Source: Geobacter sp. UBA5730
GTDB lineage: Bacteria; Desulfobacterota; Desulfuromonadia; Geobacterales; Pseudopelobacteraceae
DNA: 64,000 nt
Assembly: GCA_002419465.1 (NCBI GenBank)
Contig: DIGE01000002.1
Location: 54,727-118,726 of the forward strand
Direction of reading: 5' to 3'
Positions 45,279 to 53,484 of this stretch are shown piece by piece. Made by a program: the position numbers and the translations under genes. Positions within the stretch are counted from its first letter, which is position 1. Every line of letters starts with the position of its first letter. Below the pieces are notes generated by a model, which worked only from the letters and a program-made list of their open reading frames with translations, did not search any database and had not been told where the DNA came from.

Positions 45279-45401
45279 TAGGTATGATGGTTTCGTGTCG
45301 TTCTGCTAATGCAATAACAATGGACGCACCTATCCCGCTGCGCTGATGCACATTAGGTGGCTTGCTATAGTGTGTGGGGTAGCGTGTTGGTAAGGTGCGG
45401 A

Positions 45402-48263
45402 CTACGGGTTGATTCTTTGCAGCAGCAGGCATTCACGCAGGTAGCGTGTGCCGAAGATGTATTTGCGTTGTTCAGGTGTAGGTGCGGCCTTAAAGGTTCG
45501 GTCAATCCAGTCGCAGCGTATTCTCAGATTTGCCTCATGCCGGCTGACCGGTTCGAGGAACTGCAAGGCCTCGTTATTGATGAATCGCTTGGAACGGGGC
45601 AAGGGATCGAAGCAGTACAACCACTCCTCCTGTTTCTGAAACCCCAGGATGTAGTGCCAGGCATCATTGCTGGAATGAACCCGCAGCAAAGCCACCCCTT
45701 CCTGGTTAAGACACTGAATGATCGCACTGTCTTCCCCCAAGTGGACCTGTTTGCCTCTGAGGTAGCTGGATGTCACCTGAAACTTTTTGTAACTTTTTTC
45801 GTAATAGCCACTGAGCCATCTGGCCAACCTGTTGATGGCTCGCCCCGAGGTGCCACGTGCTGCTTCCAGATCAAGGCATTCCTTGTAAATCTTCCGTATC
45901 ACACCGGGGGGTATCTCATTTCGGTGGAACAGATAGCAGAATGCATTGATAAAACTGGTAGGCACGCAGTCATATTCAGTTGCCTGTTCTCGAAATGCTG
46001 CCTTCATGCCTGTCTCCCTCACTATCAGACTTAGAACCCGATTCTCTGTTTCAGGCCATGCTGCTTCATCGATGAACAACTTCTTAGCCCGATCATATAA
46101 ATGGATATGATCACGAAAGTGGATTGCTTCGAAAAAATGAAGGTACCGAGCATTATCATCGGGCACAATTTCGTCGGTAATTTTTTCAATGAACTGTTCT
46201 TCGGTTGTTTCAGAAATGAGACTGAAATATCCTTCAACGAGTTTGCAGAGAATTGTCCGTTCTGCAATATTCCTTGGGCTCCTAAATCCTGCAAAAAAAG
46301 GATCTTGAAAAGAAATACTAATGCTATTTCCCCCCCTATCACTCAAGACAGAAATTGATGACTTCAACACGCTGTCCTCAACAGGCTTTTCTTGTTCATG
46401 ATGCGCATTATTAAAATCAAGAACTATTGAGAGAATGCCAATCCCCGAATGCGGCGAGTAATGTTCAAGTACCGGGACCACCCGTTCCATCCAATTACTG
46501 ATTGCATCCCATGCCCGATAAATTAGGTCTCTTGAAAGGCTTGTATTATCGTGTTCGGCCGTCAACCACCAGATATTCTTATCACCTACCCATGCTACCA
46601 ATAATTGTCCTGAACGTGCTGCATCAATAGCTGCGTACTGCGGCTTATCTTTATCGTCAGGGAAATAGCTTTGTGCTGTAGTGCGTTGCACCTTTACGAA
46701 TTGCCCATCTGGTGATGGCAGAGCATGTAAATCCCATCCTCGGCGTACCTTGAGACGAATATCAGCTAAACAGTCTGTTGGGATGGCAATATGCGTATGA
46801 GTCTTATCATCAGGGAAATATATATCCGGATGAATTATAAAATGCTCCGAGCTAACCCACCATCCGTAAAGATTCAATAAACCGTTTGCATTTGCTATAG
46901 AAACGTTGTGGCTATTCAAAAAGGTTTTATGCTCAATCAATTTCCAGAGACTTAATGATGATGCGCCAGGTATCCAGGATAGTGATTGAAAATCTGGAGC
47001 AGAGACAAACTCGATCATCCAATCATCAGGTTTTTCAGGAGGGTAAAAGACGGTTGGTCTTCCATAACCACAACCAATTATTAAGGTCAGACCTTTTTTG
47101 AATCCGGGGATTTTACGAAAATGATCTTGAGTCGTTTTAATGCGAGATTCCAGAATGTTGCTGACTTTAGTTGGGTCATGATCCGGAGTTAAAAATCCGT
47201 AGGATTGATAGCTAGTAATGCTGTCAATAACGGCCAGAAAGTGGACGTATCTTCCTTTGTCCACCTCCCTACTGACATCCAATAAAACCTTATTCTCAGC
47301 CTTCTTTGAAGGAAGAGGAATCTGTTTTGGAACTGCTGCTCCGAAAATTGGCGCTTCGCGGAAAAAGTCGCGATACTCCATGACCAGTTGCTTGTCGAAG
47401 CTGTCCTGGTAGCCTTTAGAACACATCCACATCAAAACATGTTGTCGAATAGCAACACTGATTGCTGGTGGCAGAAGTACAATCCAATTATCTTCATCAT
47501 GTACTATAGGATGACGTATGAGGTCATTATCGCCAAATTCTTGTTCTTTTAAAGCCTCCCGGCAATTAGGCTGAAATATAAATGGTGTAAGGTCTGCGGG
47601 TGAAATTCCAAGACGGACAAGCTCCTCATGCGAAAATGTAATTGCCTGCTTCAAAGTTCTTAAGCGAGCGGCTGAAGGAATTCGAATCGTACCTTTATCC
47701 TCACCCGACCCTTGACAATATCTTTCTAGACCTAACCGGTCAGCAATCTTATCGCTCACTCGTAATAGAGCATGAACCTGCCGTAATAACTGGATCGTAT
47801 CTTGGTCGTCAGGTAGCGTTTCGATTACATTCAGAATCTTCTGCAGATAAAAATCGCTGCTTTCCCACGTACCCTCAAATATCCTTCTATTTCCGTATGG
47901 TGTTGTAACATTTGAAATAAATACGTCTTCGATCGGATCTTCCATCATAGAAAATGATGATGAACCAAGCTCTTGATTCAGAAGCAAGTCCAAATCACCA
48001 GTGCTTGGCTGACGGCTTCCCCGTGAGTAGGCGACGAAAAGCTTAACAAGCAATTCCAGACGGAGAGTGTTTGCATGAAATGCAGGGTCTGAAAGGAGAC
48101 CAGCAACAATAGAAGCAGATTTTAAGGGATGAAAAGATTCAAGCTGTCTTTTCAATGAAGGCATCTCTTGAAAAATGCCAGAGATAGGCTGCAGAGACAC
48201 ACCCATATTCATCAATGTCCATGGGTCGAATGGAGTATTCTCTACGAATTCATCGAAGTCCAT
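45402..48263 (-). CDS. 953-residue protein with C-terminal C39-like cysteine peptidase domain
   Basis: The first about 740 residues are soluble and not recognised. The C-terminus carries a C39-like signature: Q760-x4-D-C766 (REQATEYDCVPTSFINAF), H870 (DAWHYILGF) and D886 (CFDPLP). The Gln six residues before the Cys and the H/D order match bacteriocin-processing C39 peptidases, but no transporter is attached. It starts 15 bases after hsdS, as the last gene of the restriction-modification block. It might cleave a partner on infection; that is speculation. Confidence 0.65.
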   Translation of the reverse strand: MDFDEFVENTPFDPWTLMNMGVSLQPISGIFQEMPSLKRQLESFHPLKSASIVAGLLSDPAFHANTLRLELLVKLFVAYSRGSRQPSTGDLDLLLNQELGSSSFSMMEDPIEDVFISNVTTPYGNRRIFEGTWESSDFYLQKILNVIETLPDDQDTIQLLRQVHALLRVSDKIADRLGLERYCQGSGEDKGTIRIPSAARLRTLKQAITFSHEELVRLGISPADLTPFIFQPNCREALKEQEFGDNDLIRHPIVHDEDNWIVLLPPAISVAIRQHVLMWMCSKGYQDSFDKQLVMEYRDFFREAPIFGAAVPKQIPLPSKKAENKVLLDVSREVDKGRYVHFLAVIDSITSYQSYGFLTPDHDPTKVSNILESRIKTTQDHFRKIPGFKKGLTLIIGCGYGRPTVFYPPEKPDDWMIEFVSAPDFQSLSWIPGASSLSLWKLIEHKTFLNSHNVSIANANGLLNLYGWWVSSEHFIIHPDIYFPDDKTHTHIAIPTDCLADIRLKVRRGWDLHALPSPDGQFVKVQRTTAQSYFPDDKDKPQYAAIDAARSGQLLVAWVGDKNIWWLTAEHDNTSLSRDLIYRAWDAISNWMERVVPVLEHYSPHSGIGILSIVLDFNNAHHEQEKPVEDSVLKSSISVLSDRGGNSISISFQDPFFAGFRSPRNIAERTILCKLVEGYFSLISETTEEQFIEKITDEIVPDDNARYLHFFEAIHFRDHIHLYDRAKKLFIDEAAWPETENRVLSLIVRETGMKAAFREQATEYDCVPTSFINAFCYLFHRNEIPPGVIRKIYKECLDLEAARGTSGRAINRLARWLSGYYEKSYKKFQVTSSYLRGKQVHLGEDSAIIQCLNQEGVALLRVHSSNDAWHYILGFQKQEEWLYCFDPLPRSKRFINNEALQFLEPVSRHEANLRIRCDWIDRTFKAAPTPEQRKYIFGTRYLRECLLLQRINP

Positions 48264-48278
48264 AATTCTCTAAACTCA

Positions 48279-49436
48279 TTACTTCAGCTCTCCCTTGAAT
48301 GCCTTATCCAAGATTGATGGCATCATAGCGTCGAGTTCGGTGGCTGTGTCTCCCTGGATACGCTTAAGGGAGTCAACCTGATGACACAATTGATTAAACC
48401 AAAGCTGTTGGTTAAAAGATGGCAAAGGAACTTCAATATTTTTAAGTGGCTCAAGTCCTAGGGTTCTGTTGCGACCAGCACCACCAGGAGATGCATCTTT
48501 TATTTTCTGAAAACCTTCGGGTGTCTGAAAATAGAAGAGTATAAACGAAGCGACAGCTACTCCATCTTTAGCAACACACGTAATAAATCTGTGAGAACCA
48601 TATCTATCATTGTCTTCCTTTTTAGCAATAGCAATAGCCCCTTCCCAAGCAAAGACATTACTGAAAACAAGATCACCAGGTTCTATACGAAACAATTTCT
48701 TTGTTCCAACATCAGCACCAGTTATTGCTGGCTTATGAAATGTTCCTTTGCCAAATGATCTAATTCCTAACTCAGGGTACATACCTCTTGAAAAATCGAT
48801 TATTACCGGTCTACGAACAATAGGGGCAATATCTCCCATTTTCATATACTTTGATTTTTTTAAAAGTATCGTAAATGAACTCATAAGCAATTGCTGATAA
48901 TCACTAGTTATACTGTTTTTCAGAGACTTCACTTCACTGATTCTTGAAGTTAATGCATTAATATTGTTTACTATTTTTTGTTGCTCCAGTAACGAGGGGA
49001 GATGTATTGAAGCAGCAAGAAATTTTTCTTCCTTGAGGCGAACCCGGTTCGTTGTCCCTTCGCTGGCTGCTTTACAGAGATCAACAAAATCGGCACTCCT
49101 GCTGAGCCATCCAAGGTATTCTGGAATAATCCGCTGTGTATCAAGGTCGAACGACGGGAAATCGTTGCTGACGACAGCGCCATCAAGGGCTGATGGGACA
49201 ATTCCGAATGCGCCATTACGAGCATCAATACGCGAAAGAATGAACTGTCCAGCTCGTACCACTGAGCGCCTAGGAGCTGCAATCTCAGAGCCGGCTGCTT
49301 CTCGACGGAGCACAACTCCCTTACCCCAGAGTTTTATAGTCACTTCCCGATAGGTGACATTTGGATCAATAAACGTTGATTCTCCTGATTTCCTGAGCAT
49401 CTCTCCAAGTGTAATTGATGGCCAAGGCTTACTCAC
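48279..49436 (-). CDS. hsdS: Type I restriction specificity subunit HsdS
   Basis: 385 residues, two target-recognition halves joined by helices: first half ends IHLPSLLEQQKIVNNINALTSRI, second ends PLPSFNQQLWFNQLCHQVDSLKRI, the usual conserved spacer helices. Recognition sequence cannot be read. GTG start overlapping hsdM by 8 bases. Somewhat short for HsdS but both halves are visible. Confidence 0.9.
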   Translation of the reverse strand: MSKPWPSITLGEMLRKSGESTFIDPNVTYREVTIKLWGKGVVLRREAAGSEIAAPRRSVVRAGQFILSRIDARNGAFGIVPSALDGAVVSNDFPSFDLDTQRIIPEYLGWLSRSADFVDLCKAASEGTTNRVRLKEEKFLAASIHLPSLLEQQKIVNNINALTSRISEVKSLKNSITSDYQQLLMSSFTILLKKSKYMKMGDIAPIVRRPVIIDFSRGMYPELGIRSFGKGTFHKPAITGADVGTKKLFRIEPGDLVFSNVFAWEGAIAIAKKEDNDRYGSHRFITCVAKDGVAVASFILFYFQTPEGFQKIKDASPGGAGRNRTLGLEPLKNIEVPLPSFNQQLWFNQLCHQVDSLKRIQGDTATELDAMMPSILDKAFKGELK

Positions 49437-50970
49437 TGAATCCTCCAGCCAACACCTGTTGAATCTCTTTCATAATATCTAGAATCCGTTGTTCTTTCCG
49501 GACAATATCCTCCACTAGCTGTTCAGGCGGCAAATGCGTAAAGCCCTTAGTGTTATTGGGGTTTTTAATATCCAAGTTGTACCCGCTCGTAACAATCTTC
49601 TCTATTGGAATCCGCCAGGCGTGCTCGTTCTCTTCCCGGTTACACCACCATGAAAGGCAAGCTTCAAACTCCTCAAACTGGATTGGTCGAGTTTTGGAAT
49701 AATTCTTCCGACCTTCTGGAAGTGGCTGCTCGTAGTACCATATTTCTTTTGTGGGGCAGCTACGGTCGAAGAATATTAGGTTTGTAGTAATTGGCGTATA
49801 CGGGGCGAATACTCCGCTTGGCAGACGAACAATCGTATGCAAGTTGAAATCCTTGAGCAGACGTTCTTTTACTCGTCCACAGATGCCATCACCAAAAAGT
49901 ACGCCATTGGGAACAACTACACCGGCCCTCCCAGGCTTAGGCTGTCGCTTCAGCTTGCGCATTATGAGCTGAAGGAAAAGGAGTGTCGTTTCCGATGTCT
50001 GCATTTCTGCCGGGAAGTTGTTGAGAATCCCCTTTTCTTCCTCACCGCCAAAAGGGGGATTGGTCAAAATCAGGTCTACTCGATCCTTGTCACCAATCTC
50101 GTTTAGTGGAAAGCGGAGGCTATTGTCAGGATCAATCTGAGGGTATTCCAAACCGTGCAGCAGCAGGTTCATCTGTACCAGCAGGTACGGCAACGGCTTG
50201 GCCTCACCACCATAGATACTGCTCGATTGAAGGACATTCCGATCTTCAACGGTCTTACATTGTTTTTCAAGATGACTGTACGCCTCAACCAGAAAGCCGC
50301 CTGTACCACAGGCAGGATCAAGAATAGTCTCTCCCAGCTTAGGATCAAGCACCTCAACCATGAAACGCACTACTGCTCGGGGCGTATAGAACTCACCAGC
50401 ATCACCGGCAGCGTCCCGCATCTCCTTGAGCATTGATTCGTACAGATGGCTCAGGGTGTGGATCTCGTCTGATGAAGTAAAGTGAATGGCATTCACCTTG
50501 TTAATGACATCCCGCAACAGATAGCCATTTATCATCCGGTTGATAGTGCCTTTAAAGACCGTAGCAACTACATCACGCCGATCACCGCCATTGGTCCCCT
50601 GCAGACCACGCAAATAGGCAAACAGACCAGCCCCCTTTGTGCCATCAGGACGGTTTGTCTCATCATTATTCACAAAGGAAATCAGTTCATCACCAGTAAT
50701 GCCATCTTCCCTGGCTGCCCAATCTCTCCAACGATAAGGAGCCTCAATGGTTGGCCTGAACTTTTCACCTGAGAGAACAGCCTCCTCTTCCCGAATTCGC
50801 TCCATATCATCAAGAAACTTGAGAAACATGATCCAGGTAAGGACTGGCAGGCGGTCTATATCGCCGGAAAGCCCCTTATCCTTACGCATGATGTCACGAG
50901 AGGATTTGACAATTGAGCCAAGCTGTTGGGCTGTAGTGAGAGGTTGAGTAGTTTTTACGGTGCGAGCCAT
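49429..50970 (-). CDS. hsdM: Type I restriction-modification methyltransferase HsdM
   Basis: 513 residues. HsdM N-terminal helical domain (SRDIMRKDKGLSGDIDRLPVLTWIMFLKFLDD), SAM motif I LDPACGTGGFLVEAY near 215, N6-adenine motif NPPFGG near 302. Methylates the host sequence and forms the M2S core. AAAGGA precedes the ATG at 50970; the in-frame extension to 51099 runs into the membrane-protein gene and is unlikely. Confidence 0.95.
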   Translation of the reverse strand: MARTVKTTQPLTTAQQLGSIVKSSRDIMRKDKGLSGDIDRLPVLTWIMFLKFLDDMERIREEEAVLSGEKFRPTIEAPYRWRDWAAREDGITGDELISFVNNDETNRPDGTKGAGLFAYLRGLQGTNGGDRRDVVATVFKGTINRMINGYLLRDVINKVNAIHFTSSDEIHTLSHLYESMLKEMRDAAGDAGEFYTPRAVVRFMVEVLDPKLGETILDPACGTGGFLVEAYSHLEKQCKTVEDRNVLQSSSIYGGEAKPLPYLLVQMNLLLHGLEYPQIDPDNSLRFPLNEIGDKDRVDLILTNPPFGGEEEKGILNNFPAEMQTSETTLLFLQLIMRKLKRQPKPGRAGVVVPNGVLFGDGICGRVKERLLKDFNLHTIVRLPSGVFAPYTPITTNLIFFDRSCPTKEIWYYEQPLPEGRKNYSKTRPIQFEEFEACLSWWCNREENEHAWRIPIEKIVTSGYNLDIKNPNNTKGFTHLPPEQLVEDIVRKEQRILDIMKEIQQVLAGGFSE

Positions 50971-51019
50971 GAGATTCCTTTGGGTATTGAAGGCTATTCT
51001 GTTTAGCGGGTCTTTGAGG

Positions 51020-51532
51020 TTACTTTCCAATGCCTTTGGATACAACTTGCCTGTATTGAATTGCTGAAATGAAAGCTCTGATTTGATCAATAAATACAAG
51101 TAAAGCTAGCAAAAGCATTGCCATGCGACACACTGAACCAACTAAATTTCCTTGTATTTTGTACTCAGCCATAACTAAGATGAAATTTTCGAGTGCCACA
51201 CCTGATATAAACTTTTCTGATATGAATAGGATCAGAATAAAAGTAGCATTTAGAAGTATTTCTTTTTTAAGTGCACCTATTGATTCATGAGCCTGATCAA
51301 TCTTGCATTCATTATATTTTTTGTATAACTCTGATAGTTTTTGATCGATATTGTCAGTGTAGGTAAAGAAAGCAAGTGAAAGCGTGGCAACAACAGTCAC
51401 TAAAACTGGGAAGATTTGTAATACGCTTGAATATAGAGGCAAAACTATAGACTCATTAATGGCTATAGCCACCGCCGAAAAAATTACACAACCTATCAAA
51501 CACCAAATTACCCTGAAAGTATTTCTATTCAT
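51020..51532 (-). CDS. Small membrane protein in the RM locus
   Basis: 170 residues with four predicted membrane helices: VIWCLIGCVIFSAVAIAI, IFPVLVTVVATLSLAFFTY, ILLNATFILILFISEKFI and MAMLLLALLVFIDQI; a charged loop separates helices 2 and 3. No family recognised. It overlaps the preceding gene by 8 bases, so the two are a translational pair. A membrane-acting partner is conceivable but unproven. Confidence 0.6.
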   Translation of the reverse strand: MNRNTFRVIWCLIGCVIFSAVAIAINESIVLPLYSSVLQIFPVLVTVVATLSLAFFTYTDNIDQKLSELYKKYNECKIDQAHESIGALKKEILLNATFILILFISEKFISGVALENFILVMAEYKIQGNLVGSVCRMAMLLLALLVFIDQIRAFISAIQYRQVVSKGIGK

Positions 51533-52460
51533 CAGGATATCTCTCTAGTGCACGGTGTACCACTGAAACAAGCTGTAGCACGTCACTTTTGGGTATTTCT
51601 TTTGATTCAACTTCGATATCACCGTGAGCGGCTGTTGATGGCTCCGGCGTAGGTAGTTCCAAAGTGTCTGTGTTTTGGAAACTAGAGTAAGTTTTTTTAC
51701 TGCCGCCCTGTTTCTTGCTTGTAATTTTCCAACTTCCTTCGCCCTCCGCAATATAGCTGATGTAATCGCCAACCGGTTCCGCTGGAACTGCGAGTTTTCC
51801 CGCATCATTTTTAAGAGCTATATCAATTTCATCCTGCTGAAAAATGTCCTTTAGATCTTCAAGGGCTTTTCTTGCTCGCTTATTTGCATCAAGGATGTTT
51901 GGAGAAATGAGCTTCAATTCTAGTGCGTAGATGTCGGTACTCTCATTAACAAGACTCCAAAACAGGTGCTCCTTCGTCCTTCCTTTGACAAAAACCTTGC
52001 AATTATATGCTTCAAAAATATCTTTTAAGAGGCCTGCTTGCAGAGCTGTTTCGATTTGTTCAGGTGTCCCAAATCTCCAGTTTTTCTCAATTACGATGTG
52101 CTGTGTCTCCGTATCAAAAATTGCAATGAGGCCAATCCAATCTTCCATGTGGCTCATAACGATATCACCTGGAACGTGTACGCCAGTTTCTGTTAATCGT
52201 CTTTTTGCAAGCTTGCCTATAATGTACCGTTCTGGTGGAAAATCTAATTCATGGTTCGGATAAACCCATTTGAACCCGACAAAGCTATATCCCACGCCGT
52301 TCTTTCGAAAGTTTTTGTCAGGCTCCCCTATGCCAAGTGATTTCACAACTGCTTTTCCTTTTGGCACTGGCATCGGTTCGGAGAAAAGCTGAACTTGAGC
52401 CTCCTCTACTATCGTATATCTGAGGACAAAAAAGGTGCGAGTAACATCTGTCTGTTCCAT
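51525..52460 (-). CDS. Unknown soluble protein paired with a membrane protein
   Basis: 311 residues, no family recognised. Features: beta-rich N-terminal half (TRTFFVLRYTIVEEAQVQLF, VGYSFVGFKWVYPNHELDFPPERYIIGKL, IGLIAIFDTETQHIVIEKNW); a helical middle (NKRARKALEDLKDIFQQDEIDIAL); a low-complexity Ser/Thr/Pro stretch near 250-285. Overlaps the downstream membrane-protein gene by 8 bases. Lies inside the hsd block, suggesting an accessory defence role. Confidence 0.55.
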   Translation of the reverse strand: MEQTDVTRTFFVLRYTIVEEAQVQLFSEPMPVPKGKAVVKSLGIGEPDKNFRKNGVGYSFVGFKWVYPNHELDFPPERYIIGKLAKRRLTETGVHVPGDIVMSHMEDWIGLIAIFDTETQHIVIEKNWRFGTPEQIETALQAGLLKDIFEAYNCKVFVKGRTKEHLFWSLVNESTDIYALELKLISPNILDANKRARKALEDLKDIFQQDEIDIALKNDAGKLAVPAEPVGDYISYIAEGEGSWKITSKKQGGSKKTYSSFQNTDTLELPTPEPSTAAHGDIEVESKEIPKSDVLQLVSVVHRALERYPDE

Positions 52461-52546
52461 CAGAACCTCATTACGTTTAAATTATTTGTTCAACGGGACT
52501 GAGGCACTACTGACTTAATCGGTGTTTTCGATGGTTCGCCAATTCT

Positions 52547-53251
52547 TTACTGCAATATTGATTCCTCTACCCTTCGGCATAGCAAGCTTGAAAATACAAG
52601 GTACTGTGCCGCAACATATTGACTTGGGTTCATATTCAGAGTGTGGGCTTTGGGATTTCTAACGCCTTGGTAAACGCCCTGTAACATTTGAATAAACCCT
52701 TTTTGATCATTTCGGCCGGATTCAGTATCAAGAGTTGAGACGACGAGAAGCGGTCTTTGAAGTGAAAACGTTTCCGTTATAAGCTCAGCTCCGTCCTTAT
52801 CAAGACCTGTACGCTCTCTTATAAGATCGAAAACTGTTACCACTGAATTCAAAACTGATTCTCTAAAGTGCCCAGTTTTGAAGTGGGCATAAGAAGAAAC
52901 CACCACCCTTGGATGAAGTAGATCCAAGATAGAGTAGCTAATATCCGAATATGGTTGTGCTGAAAAATAATCATCAACTGCATTCTCAAGCTTCGGTATG
53001 AGATCTTCGACAATCTTCCAAAGTGCTTGATAGTCCCCTGTTGCGATCAATTGCTCAATTTCACCAAAAACTGAAGCCTCAAGGCCAACTGGCCATATTC
53101 GCTCAATATCTGATAGCGATCTTGTTAGAACACTTGTAAGCGAAGCTGTCGCAAAGCCTTCACCCTCTTGGAAATGAGCATCTATCAGTTCTCTGGTGTT
53201 TGCATTGAGTGCTCTAAGCACTCTATTTAAGCCAATGTACTTTTGAATCAT
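52547..53251 (-). CDS. TIGR02391 (Ymh) family protein
   Basis: 234 residues. C-terminal half has the Ymh signature: HPRVVVSSYAHFKTGHFRESVLNSVVTVFDLIRERTG and MLQGVYQGVRNPKAHTLNMNPSQYVAAQYLVFSSLLCRRVE. The RNPKAH segment is reminiscent of an HEPN-like R-x4-6-H ribonuclease motif. Frequent within type I RM loci. Start at 53251 follows AAAAGAGAAA; the in-frame extension covers the palindrome at 53285-53314. Confidence 0.72.
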   Translation of the reverse strand: MIQKYIGLNRVLRALNANTRELIDAHFQEGEGFATASLTSVLTRSLSDIERIWPVGLEASVFGEIEQLIATGDYQALWKIVEDLIPKLENAVDDYFSAQPYSDISYSILDLLHPRVVVSSYAHFKTGHFRESVLNSVVTVFDLIRERTGLDKDGAELITETFSLQRPLLVVSTLDTESGRNDQKGFIQMLQGVYQGVRNPKAHTLNMNPSQYVAAQYLVFSSLLCRRVEESILQ

Positions 53252-53284
53252 TATTATTTTCTCTTTTGGATAACTCGTTATTGC

Positions 53285-53314
53285 CCAGTTCACGTGCGCG
53301 TGCGCGTGAACTGG
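53285..53314. promoter_or_regulatory. Palindrome upstream of the TIGR02391 gene
   Basis: Inverted repeat with 10-bp arms (CCAGTTCACG / CGTGAACTGG) around a GC-alternating core, between hsdR and the TIGR02391 start. Could be an operator; no binding protein known. Confidence 0.5.
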
Positions 53315-53484
53315 TGATCTTCCCAAATGGGATATTTTGTCTGTGAACATTAAAACGATACATCAGTTGAGTCAGTTCAGCAAAACGGTCACCTCAAAAC
53401 ACATTTTTCCAACATCACACCTCTTAATATCCGAATCAAATTCGTGCCAATCCAACTTGATCATGACATCCGTATTCCTTTGAA

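Noticed and set aside
45160..45432. 90-codon minus-strand open frame after the C39-like gene
   Set aside because: It spans the terminator-like hairpin at 45249-45278, overlaps the end of the C39-like gene, and its protein shows no family pattern.
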